From Nocardia ignorata NBRC 108230 (GTDB taxonomy: Bacteria > Actinomycetota > Actinomycetes > Mycobacteriales > Mycobacteriaceae): 64,000 bases of DNA. Below, in pieces: positions 35,703 to 44,521 of this stretch. Below the pieces are notes generated by a model. It was not told the DNA's origin. It made no database searches and saw only the letters and a program-made list of their open reading frames with translations. The stretch spans positions 62,001 through 126,000 of the forward strand of contig NZ_BDBI01000012.1 in NCBI RefSeq assembly GCF_001612905.1, in the 5' to 3' direction. The position numbers and the translations under genes are program-made. Each line of letters opens with the position of its first letter. Position 1 is the first letter of the stretch.

Positions 35703-36608
35703 TCATTCGTTGGTGTCCGCGAGTTCGCGGACTGCGGCTGCCAGTGGTTTCCATGCGTGTTCGGGTAGGTCGTGTCCGACTCGGGGAAGAAGGAGCAGCC
35801 GAGAGCCGGGAATCCGGGACGCGATGGCATGAGCGGCATTGGTTTTGATCAGCGGATCGTCTTCGCCGTGCACGACCAGGGTCGGCCGGGTGATCTCGGT
35901 GATCGCCGGCCCGCTCCACTGGGCCCCGATCTGCCGGCTCTGTGCCTCCTGGTCGTGAATTCCGCTGTCGGGGTTGTGTTCCAGTCGGGTGCGCACGGCC
36001 GCCTCGTCGAATTCGTGACGGGGAGAGGCGAGGAGTTTCGCCACCGCGACGCCCGCATCGATCGCGCCCGCTCGGGTGTCGGGAAACTTCACCCGGGCGA
36101 ACTTCGCGAGCGTGCCCAGCCGGATGTAGCGCAGTGCGCGCAGTCCGATGACATCCCCCGGGATGGCATCGACCGAGGTGAGGGTGCGTACCCGGGCGGG
36201 GTGTCGAAGGGCGACCCGCTGGGCGACCGCACCACCGAGTGAGACACCGAGTACATGCGCCGAACTCCAGCCCAGTTCGTCGAGCACCGCCACGGCATCG
36301 TCGGCCATATCTTCGGCGGTGTAGGCCGAACCGCGCCGGGCCAGCAGCGCGGTGATCGGGTTCCGCACCGCCGTGGGTGGCAGATGGGTCGATTCACCGC
36401 CGTCACGCTGGTCGTATCGCCCTACGGCGAAACCGAATTCGGCCAATTGCGCACAGAACCCGTCGGGAAGCCAGTGCCGGTTCGCACCAAGCCCGGTGGC
36501 AATAAGCAACGGTTCTCCGCCTGCGTGTGGCATGAACTCGTCGAACGCCAGGCGTACCGCTCCGTTGTGCGCCCATCGTCGCGGTCCCCATTTCGCATCG
36601 GCTGACAT
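35703..36608 (-). CDS. Alpha/beta hydrolase
   Basis: 301 residues: LLIATGLGANRHWLP oxyanion region, GRYDQRDGGES, the nucleophile elbow GVSLGGAVAQ near 118, the acid in VVHGEDDPLI and the histidine in LPRVGHDLPEH. GGAGG about 7 bases before ATG 36606-36608. It is divergent from the TetR gene at 36688 with a palindrome between them. Substrate unknown. Confidence 0.88.
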   Translation of the reverse strand: MSADAKWGPRRWAHNGAVRLAFDEFMPHAGGEPLLIATGLGANRHWLPDGFCAQLAEFGFAVGRYDQRDGGESTHLPPTAVRNPITALLARRGSAYTAEDMADDAVAVLDELGWSSAHVLGVSLGGAVAQRVALRHPARVRTLTSVDAIPGDVIGLRALRYIRLGTLAKFARVKFPDTRAGAIDAGVAVAKLLASPRHEFDEAAVRTRLEHNPDSGIHDQEAQSRQIGAQWSGPAITEITRPTLVVHGEDDPLIKTNAAHAIASRIPGSRLLLLPRVGHDLPEHAWKPLAAAVRELADTNE

Positions 36609-36620
36609 CTCGAACCTCCC

Positions 36621-36645
36621 AAACTGTGATCAGTGAACACAGTTT
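36621..36645. promoter_or_regulatory. Inverted repeat operator between hydrolase and TetR genes
   Basis: AAACTGTG - 9 bases - CACAGTTT, perfect 8-bp arms, centred in the 79-base divergent gap. Probable binding site of the TetR protein encoded to its right. Confidence 0.65.
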
Positions 36646-36687
36646 AAGATAAGGCATGACAGACACCGGGCGATAGGGGTACAGCGA

Positions 36688-37383
36688 GTGGCGCAGTCCG
36701 CGAAAGTGACGCCGACGGTGTGGGAACGCGCGGAAGGCAGGCGCGGGCCGGCCGCGGCGCACAGCCGGGACGATCTCACAGCCGCCGCGATCGAACTGGC
36801 CGACCAGGGTGGTCTGGCCGCTGTCTCCACTCGTCGGATCGCCGAGAAACTCGGCGTGAGCCAGTCGGCGCTGTACCGCTACGTGTCGGGTCGTGACGAT
36901 GTACTCGACCTCATGGTCGATTTCGCTGCCGGGCAGATCGATTTCGACATGGCGCCCAGTGGTGCGGTGATCGACGACCTCATCGCCTTGGCGGTCCGCG
37001 CGAAGACCGCCCACGTCAACTATCCGTGGCTGCTGGACATCCCTGTCGAGCCGTTGCGGGTGGGACCACGCGGGATCGCCTACCTCGAATGCGCGCTACG
37101 GGCCATGGCGGGGATCGACGTGCCGGGACCGGTGAAACTACAGGTAATCGCGGTGCTGAACGCACTCGCACAACAGTTCGCTCGCGCCGAGGTGGGTGAC
37201 CGGACCGCGGACCGGTCGCGGCGCATCTCCCAGGCGGCCTATCTCCACAAGACCGCCGAGCAAGGCGGCCACCGGTTTCTCGCGGCAGCACTCCAGGAAT
37301 CGGGCCGCGACGGAGATCCACCTGATGACATGTTCGAACTCGTGCTGCGCCGAGTGCTCGAGGGTTTGCTCAGAGCGGACTGA
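36688..37383 (+). CDS. TetR/AcrR-family regulator
   Basis: 231 residues, HTH at about 26-70 (AIELADQGGLAAVSTRRIAEKL with GVSQSALYRYVSGRDDV). C-terminal helical domain resembles the TetR_C class with a long WLLDIPVEPLRVGPRGIAYLE stretch (broken here by function unknown). Start GTG 36688. Probably represses itself and the divergent hydrolase through the palindrome at 36621-36645. Confidence 0.9.
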   Translation: MAQSAKVTPTVWERAEGRRGPAAAHSRDDLTAAAIELADQGGLAAVSTRRIAEKLGVSQSALYRYVSGRDDVLDLMVDFAAGQIDFDMAPSGAVIDDLIALAVRAKTAHVNYPWLLDIPVEPLRVGPRGIAYLECALRAMAGIDVPGPVKLQVIAVLNALAQQFARAEVGDRTADRSRRISQAAYLHKTAEQGGHRFLAAALQESGRDGDPPDDMFELVLRRVLEGLLRAD

Positions 37384-37544
37384 CCGCTTACGCGTCTTGG
37401 TCGTGATGCGCTGGTAGCGGCCATCACGACGACCGCGACGACGACCCTGGCGGCAGCGATCGACCAGAAGGCTTGCCCGTAATCGGCAGGTGCAGTGTTT
37501 GTCGCGGTGATCAACGCCCGGCTGGCGGTTGCTATGGTCGGCGA

Positions 37545-37873
37545 GTGCCGCCGTCTTATCACGTGACGTCAGTCTTGAACCGCGCCTCCATCGCGAGATT
37601 CGGTTGGACTGGCGGCGTATGGGCGCAGCGCGGGGCATTGCCGGAAGCCACCGACCCGAGCAGGCCGGCTGCTTCCTTGCGCTCAACGACTTCGAGTGTG
37701 ACTGGTTCGTACGCATGAACAACACCGGAGGACCCGTGGACGTGTGGGAAGTCCGCGGGATCCGGACCGATGATCTTGTGTTGTCACCGGAGGGCCACTA
37801 CTACTTTCCGGGAGTGATCGCAGCAGCTCAGCTTCGCGTGATCCGGCGCGACGTGCCGCCTGTCCAAACCTGA
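37545..37873 (+). pseudogene. Frameshifted small protein, possibly ADP-ribosyltransferase-fold-like
   Basis: Two frames join into one plausible protein: YHVTSVLNRASIARFG in one frame and LDWRRMGAARGIAGSHRPEQ ... FVRMNNTGGPVDVWEVRGI in the next, with a single missing base near 37604-37610. The start is GTG 37545. The YHVTS.. opening is like ART/Tpt1-type folds, but this is only a resemblance. Could be a genuine one-base deletion or a sequence error. Confidence 0.6.
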
Positions 37874-38011
37874 CCGGCAACCACACGCGAGATGAACCGC
37901 TTCTTGCCGTGATCGCGCGATGGCGAACGTACGCACATGCCGATGTGCGTACGAGAGTGCGAGTCTCCTCGATCATCCAGCGGTGCGATCTGGCATCTCC
38001 TTCCGGGCGGT

Positions 38012-38872
38012 CTACTCGGTGGATGTAGTCGACGGCGTCCCGCGAGAGGTGGTGGCGATGGCGTCGAGGAAGTCCTCGATGAGCTGGTTGTAGGCCGCTG
38101 GCTGCTCCATGTTCGGGTAGTGGCCCGCGTTATCGATCATGTCGCGGCGACCGTTGGGAACCGCGTCGAGTAGCCGATCCACCGTCGCTGTCAGGTCGGG
38201 TGAGTCGTATACGCCGTCGACGGCCAGCACGGGGCACCGGATAGTGTGTGCGCGGGTCATGACATCGGCCACGGGAATGCTGTGATCCGGTTCCGGGACA
38301 GGATGTTTGGCCAGTGTGCGTGCTGCCATCTGCCGGAGCTTGGCGAGTACGCCTGGATCGACCTCGTCCAGCGCACGATCTGGGCCGGCGGCCCAGCAGA
38401 CGAATGCATCCATCCAGGCGGCGACATCTCGCCGCACCAGCGCGTCCGCCTGGGCCGTTGCGACTGTGCGGGACCATCGGTTCCGGTACTCGGGTTCTCC
38501 GATACCCCGCCCGCTGACAACCAATCCATCGGCCAGCTCCGGATACTCGACCGCGGCATCGATTGCGATCATCGCACCCATCGAGACCCCTACCAGCACA
38601 GCGGAACTCACCTCGAGATGACGTAGTAGCGCGACGAGGTCGTCGACCTGACGGAAGGGCTTGGTCGCATTGGCGGATGCACCGTGCCCACGGGCGTCGG
38701 GAACGATCACCCGGCAGTGCCGACCCAGCGCCGACAGCTGCGGATCGAACATGCTGGAGTCCACGAAGCTCGCGTGCAACAACACCACCGGGGTTCCGTC
38801 GCCGCCGGAGTCGCGATAGGCCAATGTGCCATCGGCGGAGTCGAATCCCAGAACGTCGGCAGCGGTGAACAC
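38012..38872 (-). CDS. Alpha/beta hydrolase
   Basis: About 286 residues: VVLLHASFVDSSMFD, VPDARGHGAS, elbow GVSMGAMIAID, acid in AVDGVYDSPD and histidine in IDNAGHYPNMEQP. The start is uncertain: GTG 38872 or ATG 38920; the latter would place the N-terminus over the likely operator of the divergent MarR gene, so 38872 is preferred. Substrate unknown. Confidence 0.84.
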   Translation of the reverse strand: MFTAADVLGFDSADGTLAYRDSGGDGTPVVLLHASFVDSSMFDPQLSALGRHCRVIVPDARGHGASANATKPFRQVDDLVALLRHLEVSSAVLVGVSMGAMIAIDAAVEYPELADGLVVSGRGIGEPEYRNRWSRTVATAQADALVRRDVAAWMDAFVCWAAGPDRALDEVDPGVLAKLRQMAARTLAKHPVPEPDHSIPVADVMTRAHTIRCPVLAVDGVYDSPDLTATVDRLLDAVPNGRRDMIDNAGHYPNMEQPAAYNQLIEDFLDAIATTSRGTPSTTSTE

Positions 38873-38902
38873 GACAACCAAGGTGTCATAACCCTGGCAT
38901 TT

Positions 38903-38919
38903 TGACAACTGAGGTGTCA
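38903..38919. promoter_or_regulatory. Possible MarR operator
   Basis: TGACA - 7 bases - TGTCA in the gap between the hydrolase and the MarR gene. A GGTGTCAT element is also repeated at 38882-38889 and 38912-38919. Likely site of autoregulation; tentative. Confidence 0.4.
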
Positions 38920-38929
38920 TGATTGCGGA

Positions 38930-39424
38930 GTGGCTGATCCTCTGACACCTGATGAGCTCGCTCGGCGACTGCGGGAGGTCTTCGCGCAGGTCGGCGTTCT
39001 TTACCGGCATGTCTATCGCCGGGTTGAGCAGGAGACGCTGTCGCAAGGCCTGTCGGTCGGCGTTCGCGCCGTTTGCGAATCACTCGACGTCAGCGGACCC
39101 GCGACCGTTCCACAGATGGGACGAACCTTGGCGTTGAGTCGCCAGTTCGTGCAGCGCATGGTCAACGATGCGTACGCGGCGGGGCTGGTCGAGATGCGCG
39201 ACAACCCGCGGCATCGACGCTCACCGCTGATCACTCTGACCTCACAAGGCCGGGCGGCGATCACCGCGACCCTCGCCCGCGAGCATGCCGTCCTGCGCGA
39301 TGTCGGCGGCGACCTCACCGCGGCCGACATCGACACCTGCCTGCGCGTCCTGCACCACCTGGGTCGCCCCTTCGTCGAGAGCGACCTCGACGAAGCCGCG
39401 CCGGCACCACACGTCCAGAGCTGA
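38930..39424 (+). CDS. MarR-family regulator
   Basis: 164 residues with a winged helix: TVPQMGRTLALSRQFVQRMV recognition region, then AGLVEMRDNPRHRRSPLITLT wing (separate blocks). GTG 38930 start. Divergent from the hydrolase, which it probably represses. Effector unknown. Confidence 0.86.
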   Translation: MADPLTPDELARRLREVFAQVGVLYRHVYRRVEQETLSQGLSVGVRAVCESLDVSGPATVPQMGRTLALSRQFVQRMVNDAYAAGLVEMRDNPRHRRSPLITLTSQGRAAITATLAREHAVLRDVGGDLTAADIDTCLRVLHHLGRPFVESDLDEAAPAPHVQS

Positions 39425-39573
39425 CGTGCTTCACGCTGGCATGAGCGAGCGGTAATGCCGCTTACCGCGACCGGCCAGCCTCCTCGGCACTGACAATGTC
39501 GCTTGCACGCCGCCCTTGAGCGGCTGATCAGGCCGACCTCTATTGCGATTCAGCTGTCCTGGCGTGCAGCGCA

Positions 39574-40446
39574 TCAGTCGAAATCCTGACCGTCCAGCAC
39601 CCAGGCGGTGCGCTGAACAGGGTCTTCGATTGCCAGGTGTATGTACCAGATGTCGTCGCTCCAGTCCCGCCAGGTCATACACCGGATTCGAGCAACGAAG
39701 TCGTTGATATCGTCGATATCGGTCGACCCTGCCATCGAGTGCAGAAGCCGCCAAAGCCGTAGGCGTCCGTGGGATTCGGAGGCACGCCCGTAGGCACGCT
39801 CGCCGCCCAGAAGGCAGACTAACGCGGGGTAGGCTTCGGAGAAGTCGACCACTGCTGCTTCTGCCGGTTCTTCCGGTTGTTCCCACTCGTTGATCGTGAG
39901 GTGGTGGGCAATGGCTTCCTCAGCTGTGCCGCGGACGACGGTGATTTGATCGATAATCGTCCACTGCGTTTCCGACCGGCCGAAGTCCGACATATCGGTG
40001 GGTCGCCCCTGGTGTTTTCTGGGGTACACGAGCATTGGCAACGCCAAATGTGCGGGAGGGAACGTGGAGGCTTGGCCGTTGCTGCTGCTGTGTTTCTCGT
40101 GGTAGCGCCAGAGAAATTTCCGATCCCACTTCCTGGCTTCCCAGGACTGCAATCGCAGTGGAACCAACCAATATTCGGCTTCCTCGGGTGCGCAATGCGG
40201 GGGCGTCTCCGCCGAAAGGTCCTGTCCTGTGAGATCCTCGTCGCGTAGCACGCGTGCGTGGGCGATCAGTAGCCGCAGTCGAGGATCGTGCAGATGTCCA
40301 TCTGCTTCGGCCCAAGGATGATTCTGGGCGAACATGTCGCAGAGGTTTCGTTCGGTCACCCACCAACGATCGTTTCGAGGTGTGCACTCCAGGGCTTGTG
40401 CCGCTGCAGCGATCGACGCGCTGAGAACTGTATTTCGAATTGTCAT
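39574..40446 (-). CDS. Hypothetical protein
   Basis: 290 residues, rich in Trp, Arg and acidic residues, no signal or membrane segment, no family recognised. Blocks such as YWLVPLRLQSWEARKWDRKF and TDIDDINDFVARIRCMTWRDW stand out. ATG 40444-40446. Location among immunity genes makes an immunity or toxin-related role possible but unproven. Confidence 0.6.
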   Translation of the reverse strand: MTIRNTVLSASIAAAAQALECTPRNDRWWVTERNLCDMFAQNHPWAEADGHLHDPRLRLLIAHARVLRDEDLTGQDLSAETPPHCAPEEAEYWLVPLRLQSWEARKWDRKFLWRYHEKHSSSNGQASTFPPAHLALPMLVYPRKHQGRPTDMSDFGRSETQWTIIDQITVVRGTAEEAIAHHLTINEWEQPEEPAEAAVVDFSEAYPALVCLLGGERAYGRASESHGRLRLWRLLHSMAGSTDIDDINDFVARIRCMTWRDWSDDIWYIHLAIEDPVQRTAWVLDGQDFD

Positions 40447-40906
40447 CGACTGTGTTCCTACCAATTGGCTTGACGACGCGGCAACCTGAACGGATCGACA
40501 CGGCCGAACACCCTGACAGGCCGCCTACCGTGCGACTGCCCGTCTACCCGGCACTGGCGATGCCGCCTGTACTGCGGTCGTGATCGGCTGACCGGCTCGG
40601 TGGTGGTGAAATTGTGACATGTTGTCCTCAAACCCGCCCACTGGGAACGGAGACGACAACATCGCCACCCCCAACGGATTGTCTTCGACACACAGCCAGG
40701 GCTGCAGACACCGGCAATTGTCGACTGCGCGGAAGACAGTATTCTCCCCTCACGCCGCTGTTCACGTTGACCGAACCCGCCAGGGCGTATATCCGGAACG
40801 GATCGAGGTGCGACGACCACCTTGCTCTGTGGCCAGGAGGCGCAACTGTGCACGGATGTATCCACGGCCCGGTGCAGCGTCGGTCCAGTAGTCGTGCCCG
40901 TCGCCG
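40447..40906. other. Gene-free stretch
   Basis: About 460 bases without a supportable gene. A decayed repeat of the type ..GCCGCCT..GGCTGACCGG(C/G)TCGGTGG is seen here near 40560-40605 and again near 41378-41410. Confidence 0.4.
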
Positions 40907-41266
40907 TTATCCATGGTCGAGTTCGCAGTAGTCCTCGAACTCCCACATGCCGATTCGACCGAGTTTGGCGGCAAGCTCGGGCCATGTCGGCTCATCAAGC
41001 CCCGCGACGTATCCTCGCAGGTACTGCGATACAGCGTCGAGGTCTATCCGATCAACGATGATCTTGTGGCGGCCGTGGAGCAATCCCGTCAGGCCCACCT
41101 GATCAGCGATCCATCGAGGAGTACATACCAAAAGGTCAAAGGACTCCTCACCCGCCATCCCCTTCGGTCCCGCCAGGAACCGAATCGCGATAGCGTCGCG
41201 ATCCTTCAAAATCCCCGTCTGGATATCGGTGTCGGGGCTCCCGATCGCCCTCAACTCCGCTTTCAC
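40907..41266 (-). CDS. Imm8-family immunity protein
   Basis: 119 residues matching the Imm8 pattern: KAELRAIGSPDTDIQTG, LAGPKGMAGEESFDLLVCTP, and the closing TWPELAAKLGRIGMWEFEDY (shown as separate blocks). It protects against a polymorphic-toxin nuclease or similar in known systems. GTG 41264-41266 with AGGAGG 8 bases upstream. There is no toxin partner in the window, so it is an orphan. Confidence 0.78.
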   Translation of the reverse strand: MKAELRAIGSPDTDIQTGILKDRDAIAIRFLAGPKGMAGEESFDLLVCTPRWIADQVGLTGLLHGRHKIIVDRIDLDAVSQYLRGYVAGLDEPTWPELAAKLGRIGMWEFEDYCELDHG

Positions 41267-41437
41267 AACTTCTGCCTCCTCATTGCGCCACTGCTCGAGG
41301 CGCCGTGACCCCGTATTGTGCACTGCTTCCATCGCCGCCCATCGCGCGGCATTGCCAGCCGCCCTGACACCGCAATGCCGCCTACGCACAGCCCGGCTGA
41401 CCGGGTCGGTGGCCTCAGTCGACGGCGGTCACAGCTG

Positions 41438-41796
41438 CTATGCCTGGTCACCCGATAGAGACCGTTTGAGATCCCGGAGTCGCTGCTCATCTATGGGCTG
41501 TCGAGGGCGTGAACGGTAAGCGGGATCGAGTGGGGAGAGTCGGACTTGCTGGCCGTGATGAGTGTGGTGGACAACCTCGAACTCGGTGATGGTGCCGACA
41601 GTCGGCCACTGCGCCGGAGAGTCTGGAAGATGCAGTACATCCACGAAACCCCATGGCGGTGCCGCGCCCAAGTCGACGAACAGCCCTACGGTGCCCGGTC
41701 TAGGAATCTCGGCGACCCGCCGGTCACGGGTTCACCGACCGGGTAGAGCTTGCGAGCGATTTCGATATTCAGTTCGGTCGGGTCATGGTCGGTCAT
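41438..41796 (-). pseudogene. Frameshifted S1/OB-like small protein
   Basis: MTDHDPTELNIEIARKLYPV.. runs from ATG 41796, then after VTG the frame is lost; a neighbouring frame continues RVAEIPRPGTVGLFVDLGAA.. to PPWGFVDVLHLP, giving an S1/OB-like pattern. One base is missing near 41715-41730. Otherwise intact to the stop at 41438, so decay is recent or it is a sequencing error. Confidence 0.65.
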
Positions 41797-41967
41797 CGCT
41801 CGACCATTTCAATCAGTTGAGCAACCAGCTGTCAAACATCGCTGTCCCTTCTCCACTTCGACTCCGCCGGATCGGGCAATATCAGAACGCTCTGTAATGC
41901 CGCAGGGCGCGCAACCACGAACGTCCGCATCTGCAGATGCCGAGCGGGTTGTCGCCAGGAGATCCGC

Positions 41968-42303
41968 TCAGCTATCTGCAGGAAAACGGTGCTCGATCGC
42001 TTGACGAGCCATCATCCAGGCCATTTCGAATTCCTCGGCCGTTATTTGCTCGAGGGCACTGTCCTCGACATCCCAATCGTCGGCGCTACCCTCCGCGAGC
42101 ACACCGTATTTGCGTTCGTACACCTGAACCGCAGCGAGTCCCCCGTGGTCTCGTGCGTATGTCACCTCCGCCAGCGACGCGGCCGTGACCGGCTCACCGT
42201 CAGCACCTCGCAGATCGACGTGCCGGTTCGGGCAGCCGTCGTCATCGAGTTCGATCAGGAGCCAGATGCCCTCATCTGTGTAGAAGTCGCGAATCCACCT
42301 CAT
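41968..42303 (-). CDS. Hypothetical protein
   Basis: 111 residues, acidic, with [20 protein letters not shown] and [20 protein letters not shown] blocks and a C-terminal helix. No family recognised. ATG 42301-42303 without a strong ribosome site. Possibly another immunity-type or partner protein in the island. Confidence 0.6.
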   Translation of the reverse strand: MRWIRDFYTDEGIWLLIELDDDGCPNRHVDLRGADGEPVTAASLAEVTYARDHGGLAAVQVYERKYGVLAEGSADDWDVEDSALEQITAEEFEMAWMMARQAIEHRFPADS

Positions 42304-42330
42304 CCGACCAGTATTACGGCTGTCGGCCAA

Positions 42331-42370
42331 CAACAAGCAAACACACTCAATTGCCGCGACCCGCACATAC
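42331..42370. repeat. Third partial copy of the island boundary motif
   Basis: ACACTCAATTGCCGCGACCCGCACAT region resembles the ends of the long direct repeats (GCACTCAACTGCCG..) and shares TTGCCGCGACCCG exactly with 44480-44500. It lies just upstream of the degraded integrase gene. The repeat family is short and diverged. Confidence 0.4.
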
Positions 42371-42442
42371 TTGATCGATGAATGGGACATCCACTGCGGC
42401 TGCCGGGTGGCCGTAGCCGTCTGTGCGTGGGCATCGTTGTCC

Positions 42443-43337
42443 ATGAACACTTCAGCGGACATCGACGTCGCCTTCGCTGGTGACGACCTCGTGTTGCGGC
42501 TGGCCTCAGCCGCCTACCTCGCCAGATTCTCCGGAACCTCCCGCACCCACTGCAGCTCGGACCTGCGCCTGTCCTCATCTGGTGCCTCGACCACCGGGCG
42601 AGCCCACTCACGATGAGCCGGGCCGAAATCGAACGCTACGTCGGTTGGATGCGCGAAGTACGCCAGTTCAAGCCCTCGACCGTCGCGCGCCGGATGGCAG
42701 TAGTCGCCGGGTTCTATCGGACCTGCGTCATCGACGGCGTCCTGGAACACTCACCAGCTGAGTACGTGCGCCGGCCACGGGTTTCCAACGAGTCACCCAC
42801 GCTCGGACTCTCGCATCTACAGTTCGAAGCGCTGTTGTCTGCGGCCCGCGACTCGGCCAACCAGTTCGACTTCGCCCTGGTAGTCATGCTCGGTATGCTC
42901 GGGCTACGGATCTTCGAAGCCTGCAACACCGACGTCGCCGACATTGGGGAAGAACACGGACATCGAGTGCTGCGCGTGGTCGGTAAAGGCTCCAAGATCG
43001 TGCTGATCCCGCTCCCACCAGCGGTCGGACGCGGTATCGACCGCGCGATCGCCGACCGTGACCTCGGACCGATCCTGCTCAACACCCGCGGTCGGCGCAT
43101 GGATCGCCACTGCGCCACCCGGCGCCTACGCGCACTGGCCGAAGTCTCGGTGGTCCGACTGCCTCACATGCATCCGCACATGCTGCGCCACACCTTCGTC
43201 ACGACCATGCTCGATGCCGTATCGACCTACGCGATGTGCAGATCGCCGCGCGCCACGCCGACCCCCGCACGACGATGCGCTACGACCGCGCTCGAAACAA
43301 CCTCGACCGGCACGCCAACTACATCCTCGCCGCCTAA
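42443..43337 (+). pseudogene. Tyrosine recombinase (phage-type integrase), two frameshifts
   Basis: Three frames in order rebuild one integrase. The N-terminal SAM-like domain reads [17 protein letters not shown].. then SDLR; it shifts near 42560 to LIWCLDHRASPLTMSRAEIERYVGWMRE..; the catalytic domain holds R in GLRIFEAC, HMLRHTF (H-x-x-R) and is in frame to about 43220; a second shift gives LRDVQIAARHADPRTTMRY with the catalytic Tyr, ending at TAA 43335-43337. Inactive as it stands. Confidence 0.85.
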
Positions 43338-43411
43338 ATGGCCTCGGGCACATGACAACCCAACGCAGACAAGCTGACGCAGCGTCGGCCGCCAACGCAC
43401 TCAACTGCCGA
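43288..43411. repeat. Direct repeat, right copy
   Basis: 124 bases matching 31911-32035 at about 89 percent, same orientation. It contains the last 50 bases of the degraded integrase and its 3' flank, ending in GCACTCAACTGCCG. Confidence 0.8.
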
Positions 43412-43457
43412 TGAGTGTGAAAACGTGTGCGTCGATCCCACCACATACGATGCCGTC

Positions 43458-43888
43458 GTGAGTGATCAACTTTTGGCGGAAGCACATCGATTCCTCGACT
43501 GGGCCAGAGGAGAAGGTGCCAACCTCGACGGGACCGACCCGAGCGTCTTTTCGTTCAGGGAGTCGTCGGATCGATGGCCGAAGACCCCGACGAAGAACCT
43601 TCCCTCCGCGCGGTCAAGGTGTTGGCGTACTCGGTGTACCTAGCCGAACTACTGGCCAAGACGTGCTCCGGGGTCCGGTGCTTCATCGATGGCGAAGGTA
43701 TGCGTCTCGATGACGTCCGCGCAGTCAGTGATACCGGAGTCACGCAGTTCACGCTGAACTGGATCTACAACTGCCTCGACGATCCAGATGCAGACAACCT
43801 CGGGTTCAAGCTCGCCGGTGCGCTTCGTGACTTCGGCGAGCAGGACCGCGCCCACTACTTGACCGAGCTACTCGACTACCGCAGTTGA
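43458..43888 (+). pseudogene. Frameshifted hypothetical gene
   Basis: MSDQLLAEAHRFLDWARGEG.. from GTG 43458 loses frame at a T-run near 43521; the adjacent frame continues FVQGVVGSMAEDPDEEPSLR.. to the stop at 43888 and contains CSGVRCFIDGEGMRLDDVRA. One base lost. No family recognised; about 143 residues when repaired. Confidence 0.6.
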
Positions 43889-43960
43889 AATCTCGACTCT
43901 CGGTCAAGACTTTCAGACGTCCGCTATGCCGCTGGGAGTGCGGCCGGCGAACGACCAGTA

Positions 43961-44398
43961 GTGCTGTTTGAGCGAGCATGGGCGGCCAAGAGCCCGAGGT
44001 GGTGGCGGATCAAGGATAAAGTTGGACACGCTGTGGATCAGCTGCATACGCTCCCATTCATGACCGAGGAAGAGCCGAACACCAGGTACCTCGACGATTC
44101 GAAAGTGCTTGCCGCTATCGGTGAATGGATCGCCCCTCGGGTTCAGCCGGTCTCCGTTCGTTTGCCCCTCGAGTTGGCCGAGGCAGCCGTGGCCGCCTGG
44201 AATCGTGACGAAAGCGGTGAAATCGGGGAGGAAACCCCCGACCAATATGCTTTACGCGACCGCGCTGCGGAGCTGGCACTGATCGGGTTGGCAGTCTCCG
44301 AACGTGGCCGCCGCGACGGCGAAGACGTGGTGGTCGATCTCCATGCTTCATCCGTCGCAGCCGCGATACACGCAGCGCAGCCCTCAGACGATCGGTGA
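43961..44398 (+). CDS. Hypothetical protein
   Basis: 145 residues, no family. Opening LFERAWAAKSPRWWRIKDKV suggests an amphipathic basic start; the rest is mixed alpha. GTG 43961 is the only start with a sensible length, but lacks a clear ribosome site. Confidence 0.5.
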   Translation: MLFERAWAAKSPRWWRIKDKVGHAVDQLHTLPFMTEEEPNTRYLDDSKVLAAIGEWIAPRVQPVSVRLPLELAEAAVAAWNRDESGEIGEETPDQYALRDRAAELALIGLAVSERGRRDGEDVVVDLHASSVAAAIHAAQPSDDR

Positions 44399-44521
44399 CG
44401 GCGCACGGAGGCGCCGAGCGCAGACCGTATTCGTCGTAGGTCAGGCTGCGCTGTAGGCACGCAGCACGTCGAGCCATCCGCTATTGCCGCGACCCGTGCG
44501 TTCACGAGGGTCGGGATCGGC

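Noticed and set aside
40614..40931. Plus-strand small ORF
   Set aside because: Composition is that of non-coding shadow, with overlap to the Imm8 gene end.
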